In this document: one piece after another, positions 44,581 through 54,917 of the stretch
Position numbering within the stretch: position 1 is the stretch's first letter
How the letters are laid out: each line of letters opens with the position of its first letter
Assembly: GCA_902517615.1 (NCBI GenBank)
Contig: CABYCY010000005.1
Location: 1-64,000, forward strand
DNA: 64,000 nt
DNA from: an uncultured Pelagibacteraceae bacterium
Lineage (GTDB): Bacteria > Pseudomonadota > Alphaproteobacteria > Pelagibacterales > Pelagibacteraceae
Direction of reading: 5' to 3'
The notes under the pieces: generated by a model
Database searches by the model: none
Seen by the model: only the letters and a program-made list of their open reading frames with translations
What the model was told of the DNA's origin: nothing
Program-made: the position numbers and the translations under genes

Positions 44581-45506
44581 ATTTAGATTCTGCATCACAA
44601 ACAAATTTAATTGAGCATAATGAAATTTTTAATAATTTGTCTCAATTATATATAAATAATAATTTACCTAATAAAATTCTTTTATCTGGTGAAAAAGGGA
44701 TTGGAAAATCAACATTAGCCTACCATTTAATTAATTTTGTATTATCAAAAAATGAGGAACATCCTTATGATTATAAAAATTACAAAATTAATTCTGAGAA
44801 TAAATCTTTTAAACTTATACAAAATAAATCTAATTCAAATTTTAATTTAATTGATGTTGCTGAGGATAAAAAAAATATTGATATAAATCAAATTAGAGAG
44901 TTAATAATAAATTTAAATAAATCTTCGTTTAATAATAAAAATAGGTTTGTTCTTATAGATAATATTGAGCTATTAAACATAAATTCTGTTAATGCTTTAT
45001 TAAAAACTTTAGAGGAGCCTAATGAAAATATCAATTTCATTTTAGTAAACAACAATAAAAGAGTTCTTCCCACACTTAAATCAAGATGTTTAAATTTTAA
45101 AGTTTTTTTAACAAGAAATCAGTCAATTAGAATTATTAACAAAATACTCAACGATGATATAAATAATATTATCAATAATGAACTATTAGATAACTATATT
45201 ACTCCAGGTAAATTATTTAAATTGATAAAATTCTCTGAACAACATGAGTTAGATCTTGTTAATATAAATTTAACTAAGTTCCTAAAAACTATAATTAGAA
45301 ATAAAATTTATAAAAAAGATAAATTAATAAATGAAATTCTTTACTCTTTTATTGAACTTTATTTTAGAAGTAATATATGTGTAAAGAATATAAATTTACT
45401 TCACTCATATCACTATTTTATAGAATCAATAAAGAATACTAAAATTTATAATTTAGACGAGGAAATATTGTTTATGGAATTTGAGGATAAAGTGCTAAAT
45501 GGATAA
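44577..45506 (+). CDS. holB: DNA polymerase III delta' subunit
   Basis: Clamp-loader AAA+ subunit (309 aa). The Walker A-like ILLSGEKGIGKSTLAY and sensor sequence NRFVLIDNIELLNINSVNAL, LLKTLEEPNENINFILVNNN and PTLKSRC (arginine-finger motif) identify it. The tmk-holB-metG-tatD order is conserved in many bacteria. Confidence 0.88.
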   Translation: MNLDSASQTNLIEHNEIFNNLSQLYINNNLPNKILLSGEKGIGKSTLAYHLINFVLSKNEEHPYDYKNYKINSENKSFKLIQNKSNSNFNLIDVAEDKKNIDINQIRELIINLNKSSFNNKNRFVLIDNIELLNINSVNALLKTLEEPNENINFILVNNNKRVLPTLKSRCLNFKVFLTRNQSIRIINKILNDDINNIINNELLDNYITPGKLFKLIKFSEQHELDLVNINLTKFLKTIIRNKIYKKDKLINEILYSFIELYFRSNICVKNINLLHSYHYFIESIKNTKIYNLDEEILFMEFEDKVLNG

Positions 45507-47040
45507 AACTTTTTATATTACCACACCTATATATTATCCATCGGCCAAACCTCACATGGGTCATGCATATTCAAGCATTATTGCTGATTTTTTTGCCAGG
45601 TTTAAATTGATAGATGATTATAAGGTTCATTTTCTTACAGGCACAGATGAACATGGTTTAAAAATACAGAGATCTGCAGAAAAAGCTGGACAGGAACCTC
45701 AAATTTTTTGTGATAAAATAAGCCAAACTTTTAGAGATCTCTCTGAAACTTTAAATTTATCAAATACCGATTTTATTAGAACTACTGAAGTAAGACATAA
45801 AAAAACTGTACAACATCTTTGGAGCGAACTTGAAAAAAATGATGATATTTATTTATCAAATTATTCAGGATGGTATTCAGTTTCAGATGAAGCCTTTTAT
45901 AACGAGGATGAAATAGAAGAAGTGGATGGAAAAAAAATAGCTATATCCTCAAAATCTTTTGTTGAGTGGATTGAAGAAGAGTCATATTTTTTTAGACTTT
46001 CAAAATGGCAAAAACCATTATTAGAATATTATAAGTCCAATCCAGATTTTATTTCTCCAGAATCAAGAAAAAACGAGGTTATTAGTTTTGTAAAAAGTGG
46101 GCTTAAAGATCTTTCTGTAAGCAGGAAAAGTTTTTCATGGGGTATACCTGTACCAAATAATAGTAATCATGTGATTTACGTTTGGCTTGATGCACTTACA
46201 AACTATTTAAGTTCATTAAATTTTCCTAATACAAATGATGATTTATTCAAAAAATTTTGGCCCGCCTCAATACATCTAATTGGTAAGGATATACTTAGAT
46301 TTCATGCTATTTATTGGCCTGCTTTTCTATTAGCTGCTAAAATAGATTTACCAAAGAAAGTTTATGGACACGGCTGGATATTATCTGGTGAAGAGAAGAT
46401 GTCAAAATCTAAAGGAAATATATTAGATCCATTAGAAATAATTAAAGAATATGGCTTAGATCCATTAAGATACTATTTAATCAAAGAAGTTTCTTTTGGA
46501 AACGATGGAAATATTTCTCAAGATAGATTGGAAGATTGTATTAATAGTGATCTAGCTAATAATTACGGAAATTTATGTCAACGTGTCACTGCTTTTGCGA
46601 TTAAAAACTGTGATGGGAAAATTCCATTAGAAATTAACTTTCAAGATGAAGATTTATTAATATTAAATAAGTACAGAGACAATTTAGATAACATTAGATC
46701 TAAAATTGACGATCAAAATATCAATTTTTATATTGATTATATTGTTAATTCTCTTTTTGAAGCTAACAAATATTTTAACGATCAGGAACCATGGAAAAAG
46801 AAAGATAATCAAATTAGATTAAATACTATTGTCTTCACCACACTGGAAATTGTTAGAAAAATAAGTTTTTTGTTGTACCCAATTATTCCTGAATCCTCCC
46901 TTAAAGCATTAAAAATTTTTAATATTGAAAAAAATAAAGTAAAATTAAATACACTCGCAAATAATGAGTATTTAACCAAAGGTAATGATATAAATAAAAT
47001 AGATATACTTTTTAAAAAAATAGAAAAAAAAAATGATTGA
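45499..47040 (+). CDS. metG: Methionyl-tRNA synthetase
   Basis: Class I synthetase (513 aa) with YYPSAKPHMGHAYSS (HIGH motif) at residue 18 and GEEKMSKSKGNILDP (KMSKS) near 300. No Cys zinc knuckle is present between them, so it is the zinc-free type. No C-terminal tRNA-binding (EMAP-like) extension. Overlaps holB and tatD by 8 bases each. Confidence 0.95.
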   Translation: MDKTFYITTPIYYPSAKPHMGHAYSSIIADFFARFKLIDDYKVHFLTGTDEHGLKIQRSAEKAGQEPQIFCDKISQTFRDLSETLNLSNTDFIRTTEVRHKKTVQHLWSELEKNDDIYLSNYSGWYSVSDEAFYNEDEIEEVDGKKIAISSKSFVEWIEEESYFFRLSKWQKPLLEYYKSNPDFISPESRKNEVISFVKSGLKDLSVSRKSFSWGIPVPNNSNHVIYVWLDALTNYLSSLNFPNTNDDLFKKFWPASIHLIGKDILRFHAIYWPAFLLAAKIDLPKKVYGHGWILSGEEKMSKSKGNILDPLEIIKEYGLDPLRYYLIKEVSFGNDGNISQDRLEDCINSDLANNYGNLCQRVTAFAIKNCDGKIPLEINFQDEDLLILNKYRDNLDNIRSKIDDQNINFYIDYIVNSLFEANKYFNDQEPWKKKDNQIRLNTIVFTTLEIVRKISFLLYPIIPESSLKALKIFNIEKNKVKLNTLANNEYLTKGNDINKIDILFKKIEKKND

Positions 47041-47794
47041 TTCACACTGTCATCTTGATCACGAACCATTGTTAACTGACCTAGCTAATGTGATACAAAG
47101 ATCTAAAGATGTAGGTATAGAAAAATTATTAACTATATCAACATCATTTGAAAGTTTTTCTAAAGTAAAAGAATTGATTAATCGAGATGAGATGATCTAT
47201 GGCACCATTGGTATTCATCCTCATGAAAGTTCTACAAATATTATTACCTCAAAACAGATTATTGACAATTTGAATGAAAATTCAAAAATCATTGGAATAG
47301 GTGAAACTGGTTTAGATTTTTATTATAATAATAGCGATATAGAAAAGCAAATAGCAAGCTTTAAGGAACACATCGAGGCATCCATAAAAACTAACACTCC
47401 ATTAATTGTTCATTCAAGAGATGCTGAAAAAGAAACTTTTAAAATATTAAATTCCTATAAAAATGAAAAAATTAAAATTTTAATGCACTGTTTTACTGGG
47501 TCTAAAGAATTTTCAGAGAAATTATTGACTTTAAATGCATACTTTTCAGCTAGTGGAATTATTACTTTTAAAAATGCAATAGATTTACAAGAAACATTCA
47601 AATCTATTCCGATGGATAATATTTTAATTGAGACTGATAGTCCTTTTTTGGCGCCTGTTCCTAAAAGAGGAAAAAAAAATGAACCATCATTTATAGATTT
47701 TACAGCATCAAAATTAGCTGAAATTAAAAACATATCAAAACAAGAACTTATTAAAAAAACTACCAATAATTTTAATAAACTTTTTTTTAATTAA
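47033..47794 (+). CDS. tatD: TatD-family metal-dependent DNase
   Basis: A 253-residue TIM-barrel hydrolase. Metal ligands: MIDSHCHLDHE at the N-terminus, IGIGETGLDFYY with the bridging Glu, PLIVHSRDAE, MHCFTGS and ETDSPFLAPVPKRGKKNEPS with the final Asp. It overlaps metG by 8 bases and is 5 bases before the next gene. Confidence 0.92.
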   Translation: MIDSHCHLDHEPLLTDLANVIQRSKDVGIEKLLTISTSFESFSKVKELINRDEMIYGTIGIHPHESSTNIITSKQIIDNLNENSKIIGIGETGLDFYYNNSDIEKQIASFKEHIEASIKTNTPLIVHSRDAEKETFKILNSYKNEKIKILMHCFTGSKEFSEKLLTLNAYFSASGIITFKNAIDLQETFKSIPMDNILIETDSPFLAPVPKRGKKNEPSFIDFTASKLAEIKNISKQELIKKTTNNFNKLFFN

Positions 47795-47799
47795 TAATT

Positions 47800-48567
47800 A
47801 TGAAATTTATAATTTTAGGTTGTGGTAGTTCAATGGGTGTACCAAGACCAGATGGTTATTTTGGAAATTGTGATCCAAATAATAAAAAAAATTATAGAAC
47901 AAGGTGTTCAGCATTAATTCAAACCTCTGAAGAAAATATACTAATTGATACTTCTCCAGACTTACGTCATCAACTATTAAGACATAAAATAAAAAAAATA
48001 AATAAAGTTCTTTATTCTCATATGCATGGTGATCAGACACATGGTATAAATGATTTAAGATCATTTTACATAAATAGTAGAAGGCAAATAGATGTTTATG
48101 CTGATAAATATACATCTAAATATTTAAAAAATACCTTTTCGTATATATTCAATGGTTATAAAGAATATCCAGCAACATTAAAATTAAATAAATTACCTAA
48201 AATTATATTTTCAAAAAATAATAGTAAAAAAATTACTATTCAATCCATCACGGTTAAACATGGAAAAGTAAAATCAAATTGTTTTATCATTGGTAAAAAA
48301 TTAGCTTATATAAGTGATGTAAGCAAAATTTATGATAAAGATCATAAAAATTTTAAAAATCTTAAATATTTAATAATAGATTGTTTGTGGTACAATTATC
48401 ATCCATCTCATTTTAATTTAGAAACTTCACTATCATTAATTAAGAAATTTAAACCGAAAAATGCTATTCTTACAAATTTATCACCAGTTATAGATTATAA
48501 AGATCTTAAAAAAATTTTACCTAAAAATGTAATACCAGCCTATGACGGGTTAACAATAAAATTATAG
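47800..48567 (+). CDS. Metallo-beta-lactamase-fold hydrolase (PhnP-like)
   Basis: A 255-residue MBL-fold protein similar in layout to PhnP phosphodiesterases: ILGCGSSMGVPRPD at the start, ILIDTSPDLRHQL, LYSHMHGDQTHGINDLR (metal-binding motif, with Gln where His is usual: HMHGDQ), VKHGKVKSNCFIIG and YISDVSK. Position after tatD is the general bacterial arrangement for this family, so a housekeeping cyclic-phosphodiesterase role is more likely than a phosphonate-specific one. Confidence 0.8.
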   Translation: MKFIILGCGSSMGVPRPDGYFGNCDPNNKKNYRTRCSALIQTSEENILIDTSPDLRHQLLRHKIKKINKVLYSHMHGDQTHGINDLRSFYINSRRQIDVYADKYTSKYLKNTFSYIFNGYKEYPATLKLNKLPKIIFSKNNSKKITIQSITVKHGKVKSNCFIIGKKLAYISDVSKIYDKDHKNFKNLKYLIIDCLWYNYHPSHFNLETSLSLIKKFKPKNAILTNLSPVIDYKDLKKILPKNVIPAYDGLTIKL

Positions 48568-49104
48568 AATATTTTCTATTTTATTAATTATCTTCTTTGA
48601 TAATGGTTTTGTAAAAGATGCAAATGTATCTTCAACTCTACCTTCTTTGTTAATTAAAATTTTATAAAAATTCCATTTAGGGACTGCTGATTTACCATGA
48701 TTATCTTTAGCCCACTTAAATAATTTATGAGCATTTATGCCTTTTACCTCGGTAATCGTTGTTAATGGAAAGTTAATTTCAAAATTAACTTCACAAAATT
48801 CTTTAACATCTGAATTTTTATTTTTTTCTTGATTAAATGAGTTAGATGGTACACCAAGAACAATCAAACCTTTTTCTTTATATAGATCCCACAATTCCTG
48901 TAATTCATCATATTGTTTTGTAAATCCACAATAACTTGCAGTATTTACAACTAAAATAACTTTATTTTGGTAATCTTTAAAATTAATTGTCTCACCAGTT
49001 ATACTTTCTATACTAAAATCATAAAAATTTTTTTCATAGTTCGCAGTTGATGAAGTTTTAAAAAAAAACATAACTAAAGATAATAGAATTATTACTATTT
49101 TCAT
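48562..49104 (-). CDS. Glutathione peroxidase-family protein, exported
   Basis: A 180-residue peroxidase with an N-terminal signal (MKIVIILLSLVMFFFKTSST), hence likely periplasmic. The catalytic Cys is in VNTASYCGFTKQY (Cys instead of selenocysteine), with the Gln in PSNSFNQE and the Trp in PKWNFYK; a second Cys (KEFCEVNF) could act as resolving Cys in a thioredoxin-type cycle. Its start overlaps the nhaA stop region by 4 bases. Confidence 0.86.
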   Translation of the reverse strand: MKIVIILLSLVMFFFKTSSTANYEKNFYDFSIESITGETINFKDYQNKVILVVNTASYCGFTKQYDELQELWDLYKEKGLIVLGVPSNSFNQEKNKNSDVKEFCEVNFEINFPLTTITEVKGINAHKLFKWAKDNHGKSAVPKWNFYKILINKEGRVEDTFASFTKPLSKKIINKIENIL

Positions 49105-50282
49105 TTACTAGGTTTATTTGGAGTAAGTAATATTAAAAAATAACCAAATAAAGTGGATAACAATGATCCTGTTAATACCCCTATTTTTACACCATCCATG
49201 TATTGAATATTTTCAGCAAAAGCTAGATTTCCAACAAATAAACTCATTGTGAAACCAATCCCAGTAAGAACTCCTACGCCATAAAAATTGTACCAACTTG
49301 TGTCATTTGGCATTTGAGCTATTTTAAATTTTATAGATACATAAGAAAATATAAAAACACCCAGTTGTTTACCCAGGAATAGTCCAAGCACTATACCTAG
49401 TGGAACCTTATCTAGCAACGAAGCAAAAGATATACCCTCTAAGGATACACCAGCATTTGCAAATGCAAAGAGTGGCATTATACCAAAAGCAACATATGGA
49501 CTAATTCCATGTTCTATTTTTATTAACAAAGAAAAATCTTTTTCTTTTTTTCTATGAGGAATTGTCATAGCTAACAAAACACCAGCAATAGTAGCATGGA
49601 TACCAGAGTTATGTGTAAAATCCCAAAGGAAAAGTCCAACAATCAAATAAGGTAAAAACTTTTTAATATTAAATTTGTTAATTAATAACAAAACAATAAA
49701 AGCTAATAACATTAAAGTTAAATACTTAATGCTCAAATCTCCAGAGTAGAATAGGGCAATAATTACGATTGCTCCCAAATCATCAATTATAGCTAACGCA
49801 GTTAAAAATACTTTTAATGATAAAGGTACTCTTTTTCCAAGTAAAGACAAAACTCCTAAAGAAAAAGCTATATCTGTAGCTGACGGAATTGCCCATCCAT
49901 TTAAAGTTTCACTATCACCTATATTTATGAAAACATAAAATAATGCTGGAACCAACATTCCACCTACGGCAGCTATGATTGGCAATAAAGCTTGCTTAAT
50001 ATTTGATAGCTCTCCTTGTAAAAATTCTCTTTTAATTTCTAAGGTGACGAAAAAAAAGAAAATTGCCATTAAAGCATCATTAATCCAATGTAATACTGAT
50101 AATTTTAATCCAAAATTATTAATACCTATGAATAAATATTTGTTTAAAGTAGCAAAGTATAGATCTGCTAGCTCAGAATTACTTATAAATAATGCAATTA
50201 TTGCAGCAAACAATAAAACAAGTCCACTTGCAGCTTCTAGTTTAAAGAACCATTTAAAAGGTTTAGATATATAATTAATCAT
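49101..50282 (-). CDS. nhaA: Na+/H+ antiporter NhaA
   Basis: A 393-residue, twelve-helix antiporter. The pore aspartates are visible: IPSATDIAFSLGVLSLLGKR (E. coli Asp133 position) and LTALAIIDDLGAIVIIALFY (Asp163/Asp164). GVLTGIGFTMSLFVGNLAF near the C-terminus is also typical. It would exchange sodium for protons and regulate pH and salt in seawater. Confidence 0.93.
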   Translation of the reverse strand: MINYISKPFKWFFKLEAASGLVLLFAAIIALFISNSELADLYFATLNKYLFIGINNFGLKLSVLHWINDALMAIFFFFVTLEIKREFLQGELSNIKQALLPIIAAVGGMLVPALFYVFINIGDSETLNGWAIPSATDIAFSLGVLSLLGKRVPLSLKVFLTALAIIDDLGAIVIIALFYSGDLSIKYLTLMLLAFIVLLLINKFNIKKFLPYLIVGLFLWDFTHNSGIHATIAGVLLAMTIPHRKKEKDFSLLIKIEHGISPYVAFGIMPLFAFANAGVSLEGISFASLLDKVPLGIVLGLFLGKQLGVFIFSYVSIKFKIAQMPNDTSWYNFYGVGVLTGIGFTMSLFVGNLAFAENIQYMDGVKIGVLTGSLLSTLFGYFLILLTPNKPSK

Positions 50283-50289
50283 AAAAAAT

Positions 50290-50784
50290 TTAAGATAGGT
50301 CTATAATAAAAAGTTTAATATCTTTCAATGTTTCAAATAGGTTAAATAATATAATTTTTAAACCAGGAAAAATGTTAATAAGAGGTGTTTTTAAAGTATC
50401 TAGTAAAATAATTAATGCTACAAAGGATATAATAAACACTACTAGATAAGAAAAAAAAATGTTTACTGATATATTCGATTTTTTAGTTATTAAATTTTTT
50501 TGATTTTCTGAAATTTTTTCTTCTTTTTTGTTTTTTAATTCTGTTTTAATTTTTTCTTGTAGAGGTTTTTTTTCTACTATTTCTTCATCCTTTTTCTCAA
50601 CTTTTATTTCAACGTCTTTACTGACGATTTCCTCTTTTGACTGAAATATTTCATTGTTTTTATCTTCTATTTTATAAAACCAAACATGATTGCACGATCC
50701 ACATTGTAATTCTCGTCCATCTTCAGGTATTAAAGAATTATCAATTTTAAATTGCTTTTTACAATTAGGACAGCTAACAATCAT
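50290..50784 (-). CDS. MJ0042-type zinc-ribbon membrane protein
   Basis: A 164-residue protein: N-terminal zinc ribbon with two Cys pairs (VSCPNCKKQFKI and LQCGSCNHVW), a long Lys/Glu-rich linker (residues 45-100), a membrane helix (about 108-128) and a hydrophobic C-terminal segment. MJ0042-type ribbons are typical of alphaproteobacterial proteins of this layout. Function unknown. It is 7 bp upstream of nhaA. Confidence 0.75.
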   Translation of the reverse strand: MIVSCPNCKKQFKIDNSLIPEDGRELQCGSCNHVWFYKIEDKNNEIFQSKEEIVSKDVEIKVEKKDEEIVEKKPLQEKIKTELKNKKEEKISENQKNLITKKSNISVNIFFSYLVVFIISFVALIILLDTLKTPLINIFPGLKIILFNLFETLKDIKLFIIDLS

Positions 50785-50877
50785 GCATCGTTATATATCA
50801 GATTTTAGCTAAAATTCTTTTAATTTTGATCTCTTTATAATTGAAATTATCAATAACTACTGTATTAGTACTCGGAT

Positions 50878-50954
<77 letters not shown>

Positions 50955-50960
50955 TCAATT

Positions 50961-51242
50961 ATGAAAAAAGCAATTATTTATATTCCAAATAAAAATCCTA
51001 TGCAATCAGGATTAGCTAAAAGTGCTAAATGGATTTTAGAATTCAAAACTGACGATCCTACAAAAAATCCTTTGATGGGTTGGGAAAGTTCATCAGATAC
51101 ATATACTGAATTAAAATTAGAATTTTCTTCAAAAGAATTAGCAATTAATTATGCAAAAAAGAAAAAAATTGATTTTGAATTAATCGAACCTAGAAAAAGA
51201 AAAACTGTAAAAAAATCATATGCAGATAATTTTTTAAAATAA
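50961..51242 (+). CDS. NDUFS4-like complex I accessory subunit
   Basis: A 93-residue protein resembling the ETC complex I subunit conserved region shared by mitochondrial NDUFS4 and alphaproteobacteria: IYIPNKNPMQSGLAKSAKWI, then PLMGWESSSDTYTELKLEFS, and KKKIDFELIEP. It sits on the matrix-equivalent (cytoplasmic) arm of NADH:quinone oxidoreductase in relatives. Confidence 0.85.
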   Translation: MKKAIIYIPNKNPMQSGLAKSAKWILEFKTDDPTKNPLMGWESSSDTYTELKLEFSSKELAINYAKKKKIDFELIEPRKRKTVKKSYADNFLK

Positions 51243-51245
51243 CGA

Positions 51246-52238
51246 ATGTTTAAATTTTTTACAAATAGAAATTGGTTTTTGTGGTCTTGGATAGGTTCCT
51301 TTATTATTCTTTCATCTCTTTGGGTTCAGGTTGTAATTGATGTAAAAATAAATGAATGGTTTGGTGTATTTTATGACATGATTCAAAAAGCACTTGCTGA
51401 GCCAAACGCAGTGTCAATTGAAGAATACTTTGCAAGCTTGTTTTCATTCATTACATTGGCAGGTATGTATATTGCTGTTTATGTAGCAATTAGTTTCTTT
51501 ACAGCACATTTTTTATTTAGATGGAGAACGGCGATGGTTGAGTGGTATCACTCTGTTTATGACAAAGCACGAAAAATTGAAGGTGCATCACAAAGAGTTC
51601 AGGAAGACACAATAAAATTTACAAGAATTATGGAAGGATTAGGTACAAGTTTAATAGAGTCTATAATGATTTTGATACAATTTGTTCCTATATTATTTGG
51701 CTTAAGTATTGGCATTCCCATTTTCTTTTTTGGTGATTGGGAGTATGGTTTAATAGTAGGTGCTTTGATTTGGACTATAGGTGGAACTTTTTTTTTAATT
51801 GTACTTGGTTTGATATTAAGACTAGTTGGTGTTGAATATGATTTACAAAAACAAGAAGCAGCATATAGAAAAATTTTAGTTATTGCTGAGGATGATGGTA
51901 ATGTAAGGCCAAAAAGAATTGATGAACTATTTGAGGATGTACGTAAAATTCATTTTTTAAGTTATTTAAGATACCTATATTTTAATATAGGTCGAATTGC
52001 ATACTTACAAGCAAATGTTTTGTCTGCATACGTTTTTTTAGCTCCAGCAATTGTAGCTGGAGTAGTTACATTAGGGGTTATGCAGCAAATTATAAGAGCA
52101 TTTGGAAGAGTTGAAGGATCTATGCAATATTTATTAAAAGCTTGGCCAACAATTATAGAACTTGCAAGTGTATATAAACGTTTAAATGAATTTGAAACTA
52201 AGATTAAACAAGAAGATTTAGTAGATGAAAAGATCTAA
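51246..52238 (+). CDS. SbmA/BacA-like membrane transporter
   Basis: A 330-residue membrane protein with about six helices and no ATPase domain. WVQVVIDVKINEWFGVFYDM and LFRWRTAMVEWYHSVYDKAR are close to SbmA/BacA, which import peptides and bleomycin-like compounds using the proton gradient. It is somewhat shorter than E. coli SbmA (about 400). It starts 3 bp after the NDUFS4-like gene and shares a base with glpX. Confidence 0.82.
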   Translation: MFKFFTNRNWFLWSWIGSFIILSSLWVQVVIDVKINEWFGVFYDMIQKALAEPNAVSIEEYFASLFSFITLAGMYIAVYVAISFFTAHFLFRWRTAMVEWYHSVYDKARKIEGASQRVQEDTIKFTRIMEGLGTSLIESIMILIQFVPILFGLSIGIPIFFFGDWEYGLIVGALIWTIGGTFFLIVLGLILRLVGVEYDLQKQEAAYRKILVIAEDDGNVRPKRIDELFEDVRKIHFLSYLRYLYFNIGRIAYLQANVLSAYVFLAPAIVAGVVTLGVMQQIIRAFGRVEGSMQYLLKAWPTIIELASVYKRLNEFETKIKQEDLVDEKI

Positions 52239-53179
52239 TGGCCATTGATAATAAATTAATTGATCAATTTATAAACGTTACATCAAAAGCTTCTTTAGCA
52301 GCCTCATATTTAGTTGGAAAAAAAGATAAAATTGCTGCAGATAAAGCAGCTGTAGATTCTATGCGAACAGAATTGAATAACATGAATATAAAGGGAAGGG
52401 TGGTAATAGGTGAAGGTGAATTAGATGAAGCTCCAATGTTATACATAGGTGAAAGACTTGGCTCAAATAATGGTCCAGCATTAGATATAGCTGTTGATCC
52501 GCTAGAGGGCACTAATTTTGCAGCAAATAATTTACCTGGTGCTTTATCAGTAATTGCTGTTTCTGAAAAAAATAATTTACTTAATGCACCTGAGACTTAT
52601 ATGCAAAAAATTGCAACAAGTGTTAAAGAAAAGAATGTAGTCGATTTAGATTTCTCAACAAAAAAAAATATATCTAATTTGTGCGATTATCTGAATAAAT
52701 TTCCAGAAAATTTATACGCTTGTATTATGGATAGACCAAGACATTATGAAACAATAAATGAACTTAAGCAAATGAAAGTAAATTTAAAATTGATTACAGA
52801 TGGAGATGTATCAGGGGCCTTGCTTGTAACAGATCAAAAATATAAAATAGATATATTTTTAGGTATAGGAGGAGGTCCCGAAGGTGTTCTAGCTGCGGCT
52901 GCATTAGATGCTTTTAATTGTAGTTTTCAAGGTAGGTTTTTATTTAAAACAGATGAAGACAAAATTAGAGCAAAAGAAATGGGTATAAAAGATTTGGAAA
53001 AAAAATATGAATTAAATGAAATTATTTCAGGAGATTCTATATTTTGTGCAACAGGAATTACCTCTGGAGACTTGGTGTCAGGTATAAAAATTAAAGATGA
53101 TTACTTTATTTCTGAAACCTTGGTGACACATAAATCAACAGGTTTTAAAAAAAAAATAAAATTAGAAATAAAAATTTAA
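52238..53179 (+). CDS. glpX: Class II fructose-1,6-bisphosphatase
   Basis: Gluconeogenic phosphatase (313 aa). GlpX motifs: KDKIAADKAAVDSMR, GRVVIGEGELDEAPMLYIGE, VDPLEGTNFAANNLPGALSV with the metal-binding Asp/Glu cluster, DRPRHYE, and LGIGGGPEGVLAAAALDAF. Genome-wide, hom-glpX-recJ is a common alphaproteobacterial order; here glpX-recJ remain joined (1-base overlap) but hom lies 10 kb away. Confidence 0.93.
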   Translation: MAIDNKLIDQFINVTSKASLAASYLVGKKDKIAADKAAVDSMRTELNNMNIKGRVVIGEGELDEAPMLYIGERLGSNNGPALDIAVDPLEGTNFAANNLPGALSVIAVSEKNNLLNAPETYMQKIATSVKEKNVVDLDFSTKKNISNLCDYLNKFPENLYACIMDRPRHYETINELKQMKVNLKLITDGDVSGALLVTDQKYKIDIFLGIGGGPEGVLAAAALDAFNCSFQGRFLFKTDEDKIRAKEMGIKDLEKKYELNEIISGDSIFCATGITSGDLVSGIKIKDDYFISETLVTHKSTGFKKKIKLEIKI

Positions 53180-54882
53180 TGATATCTGTTTCCGGTAATA
53201 ACTGGGAAGAAGAAAAAGTTAATAATAGAATAATTGATAAAGTTAAACACGACTATAATTTAAGCAGTATTAATGCAAAACAAATCGTATCAAAAAAATT
53301 TGATAAAGAAGAAATTTTTTCACTTGATAATGATATAAATTTAAACAACCCTTTTTTAAAAGAATTAGATTTTATTAATGCTGTTGAATTGCTTGATTAT
53401 TCAATAAGAAATAAGGAATTAATATGTATCATTGGTGATTACGATGTTGACGGATGTATATCAACATCATTATTGGTTAATTTTTTAAAAATTATAAAGG
53501 GTTCCTATTTTTATTATATACCTAATAGGTTTAAAGATGGATATGGATCATCATTAAATCTAATAAAAAAATTATCTTTAAGAAAACCAAAATTAATTAT
53601 TATGCTTGATAATGGTTCTACTTCTTATGATGCTATTGATTATTTAAATCAAGCAAAGATTAAATCAATAATAATTGATCATCATGAAACTCATAAACCT
53701 TACCCTAAAAGCAATGTTTTTATTAATCCGAAAAAAAAATCTGATTATTCAAATTTTGACTATTTTTGTACAGCCGTCTTAACTTATTTTTTTATTGATC
53801 TTTATATAAGAAAAAAAAATATAAATTTAGATTTTTCATTAAATTTACATTTTGTATTAATGGCTATTGTTTCTGATGTAATGCCTTTAAGGAAAATTAA
53901 TAGAATTATAGCAAAAAAGGTTTTAAATGATTTTAATATTAACGAGGAATATTTTTTTAAACAAATTTTTAATTTAAATAAAATTAAAAAACCAGCTGAA
54001 ATAGATGATTTTGGTTTTTTATTTGGACCAACTATTAATGCTGCTGGTAGATTAAGTGATCCAAATATAGTAATTGATTTGTTCACTTCTTCAAATAATA
54101 AATATAAAGAAAAAATAATAAATAAATTATTTAAGTTAAATCAAAGAAGAAAAATAATTGAAAAAAATATTTTAAATGAAATAGATTTTAATGAACTTAA
54201 GTCAGACAAAAATAAAATATTAATATTAGAAAAATACAATGTTAGCGAGGGCTTAATAGGAATTATCGCATCTAAAATTAAAACTTTTTTAAACAAACCT
54301 TGTATTGTAATTACTAAATCAGGAAATATTTATAAGGGATCTGCTCGATCATCAAAAATTTTACCAATTGGCAGTTATATAAAAAATGCTAAAGATTTGA
54401 AAATTTTAGAAAGTGGTGGTGGTCATAATTTAGCTGCTGGATTTACATTAAAAAAAGAAAAATTAAATCAGTTTAAAAATTTTATTTATGATAAATGCAA
54501 CAAAAATTTTACTAAATCAAATTTAAAATTTTTATTAAAATTATCTTTTACAGCTTTAAATAACAATTTAATAACAGATTTAAGTAAACTTAAGCCTTAT
54601 GGAGAAGACAATTTTAATCCATACTTTCTAATTGAAAATGTTAAAATAATAAAAACAAAAATACTAAATAATCAATTTATATCTTGTTTTCTTAAAAATA
54701 GATCAGGAAAATTATTAAATGCCATTTCATTTAGTATTTTAAAATCAAATATTTCATATAATATTTTGAATAATAAAAATGAGGTTAATATAATTGTTCA
54801 AATAAAAGAAAATTTTTGGAAAAACAAAAAAAACATTCAGGTTATAATTATTGATATAATCAACATATCTAATAAAGCTTGA
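53179..54882 (+). CDS. recJ: Single-stranded-DNA-specific exonuclease RecJ
   Basis: A 567-residue DHH/DHHA1 phosphoesterase. Motifs: IIGDYDVDGCISTSLL, IMLDNGSTS, the DHH motif IIIDHHETHKPYP, FVLMAIVSDVMPL, FGPTINAAGRLSDP and the C-terminal ESGGGHNLAAGFTL. Overlaps glpX by one base. tRNA-Glu follows 35 bp downstream. Confidence 0.92.
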   Translation: MISVSGNNWEEEKVNNRIIDKVKHDYNLSSINAKQIVSKKFDKEEIFSLDNDINLNNPFLKELDFINAVELLDYSIRNKELICIIGDYDVDGCISTSLLVNFLKIIKGSYFYYIPNRFKDGYGSSLNLIKKLSLRKPKLIIMLDNGSTSYDAIDYLNQAKIKSIIIDHHETHKPYPKSNVFINPKKKSDYSNFDYFCTAVLTYFFIDLYIRKKNINLDFSLNLHFVLMAIVSDVMPLRKINRIIAKKVLNDFNINEEYFFKQIFNLNKIKKPAEIDDFGFLFGPTINAAGRLSDPNIVIDLFTSSNNKYKEKIINKLFKLNQRRKIIEKNILNEIDFNELKSDKNKILILEKYNVSEGLIGIIASKIKTFLNKPCIVITKSGNIYKGSARSSKILPIGSYIKNAKDLKILESGGGHNLAAGFTLKKEKLNQFKNFIYDKCNKNFTKSNLKFLLKLSFTALNNNLITDLSKLKPYGEDNFNPYFLIENVKIIKTKILNNQFISCFLKNRSGKLLNAISFSILKSNISYNILNNKNEVNIIVQIKENFWKNKKNIQVIIIDIINISNKA

Positions 54883-54917
54883 TTAATAGTAATTTTTACA
54901 ATAAAAAGCAGCAATTC

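Noticed and set aside
47800..48567. PhnP function linked to the phn genes
   Set aside because: The gene sits 45 kb away in the conserved metG-tatD neighbourhood where this MBL family is generally found, so a phosphonate-specific role is not supported.
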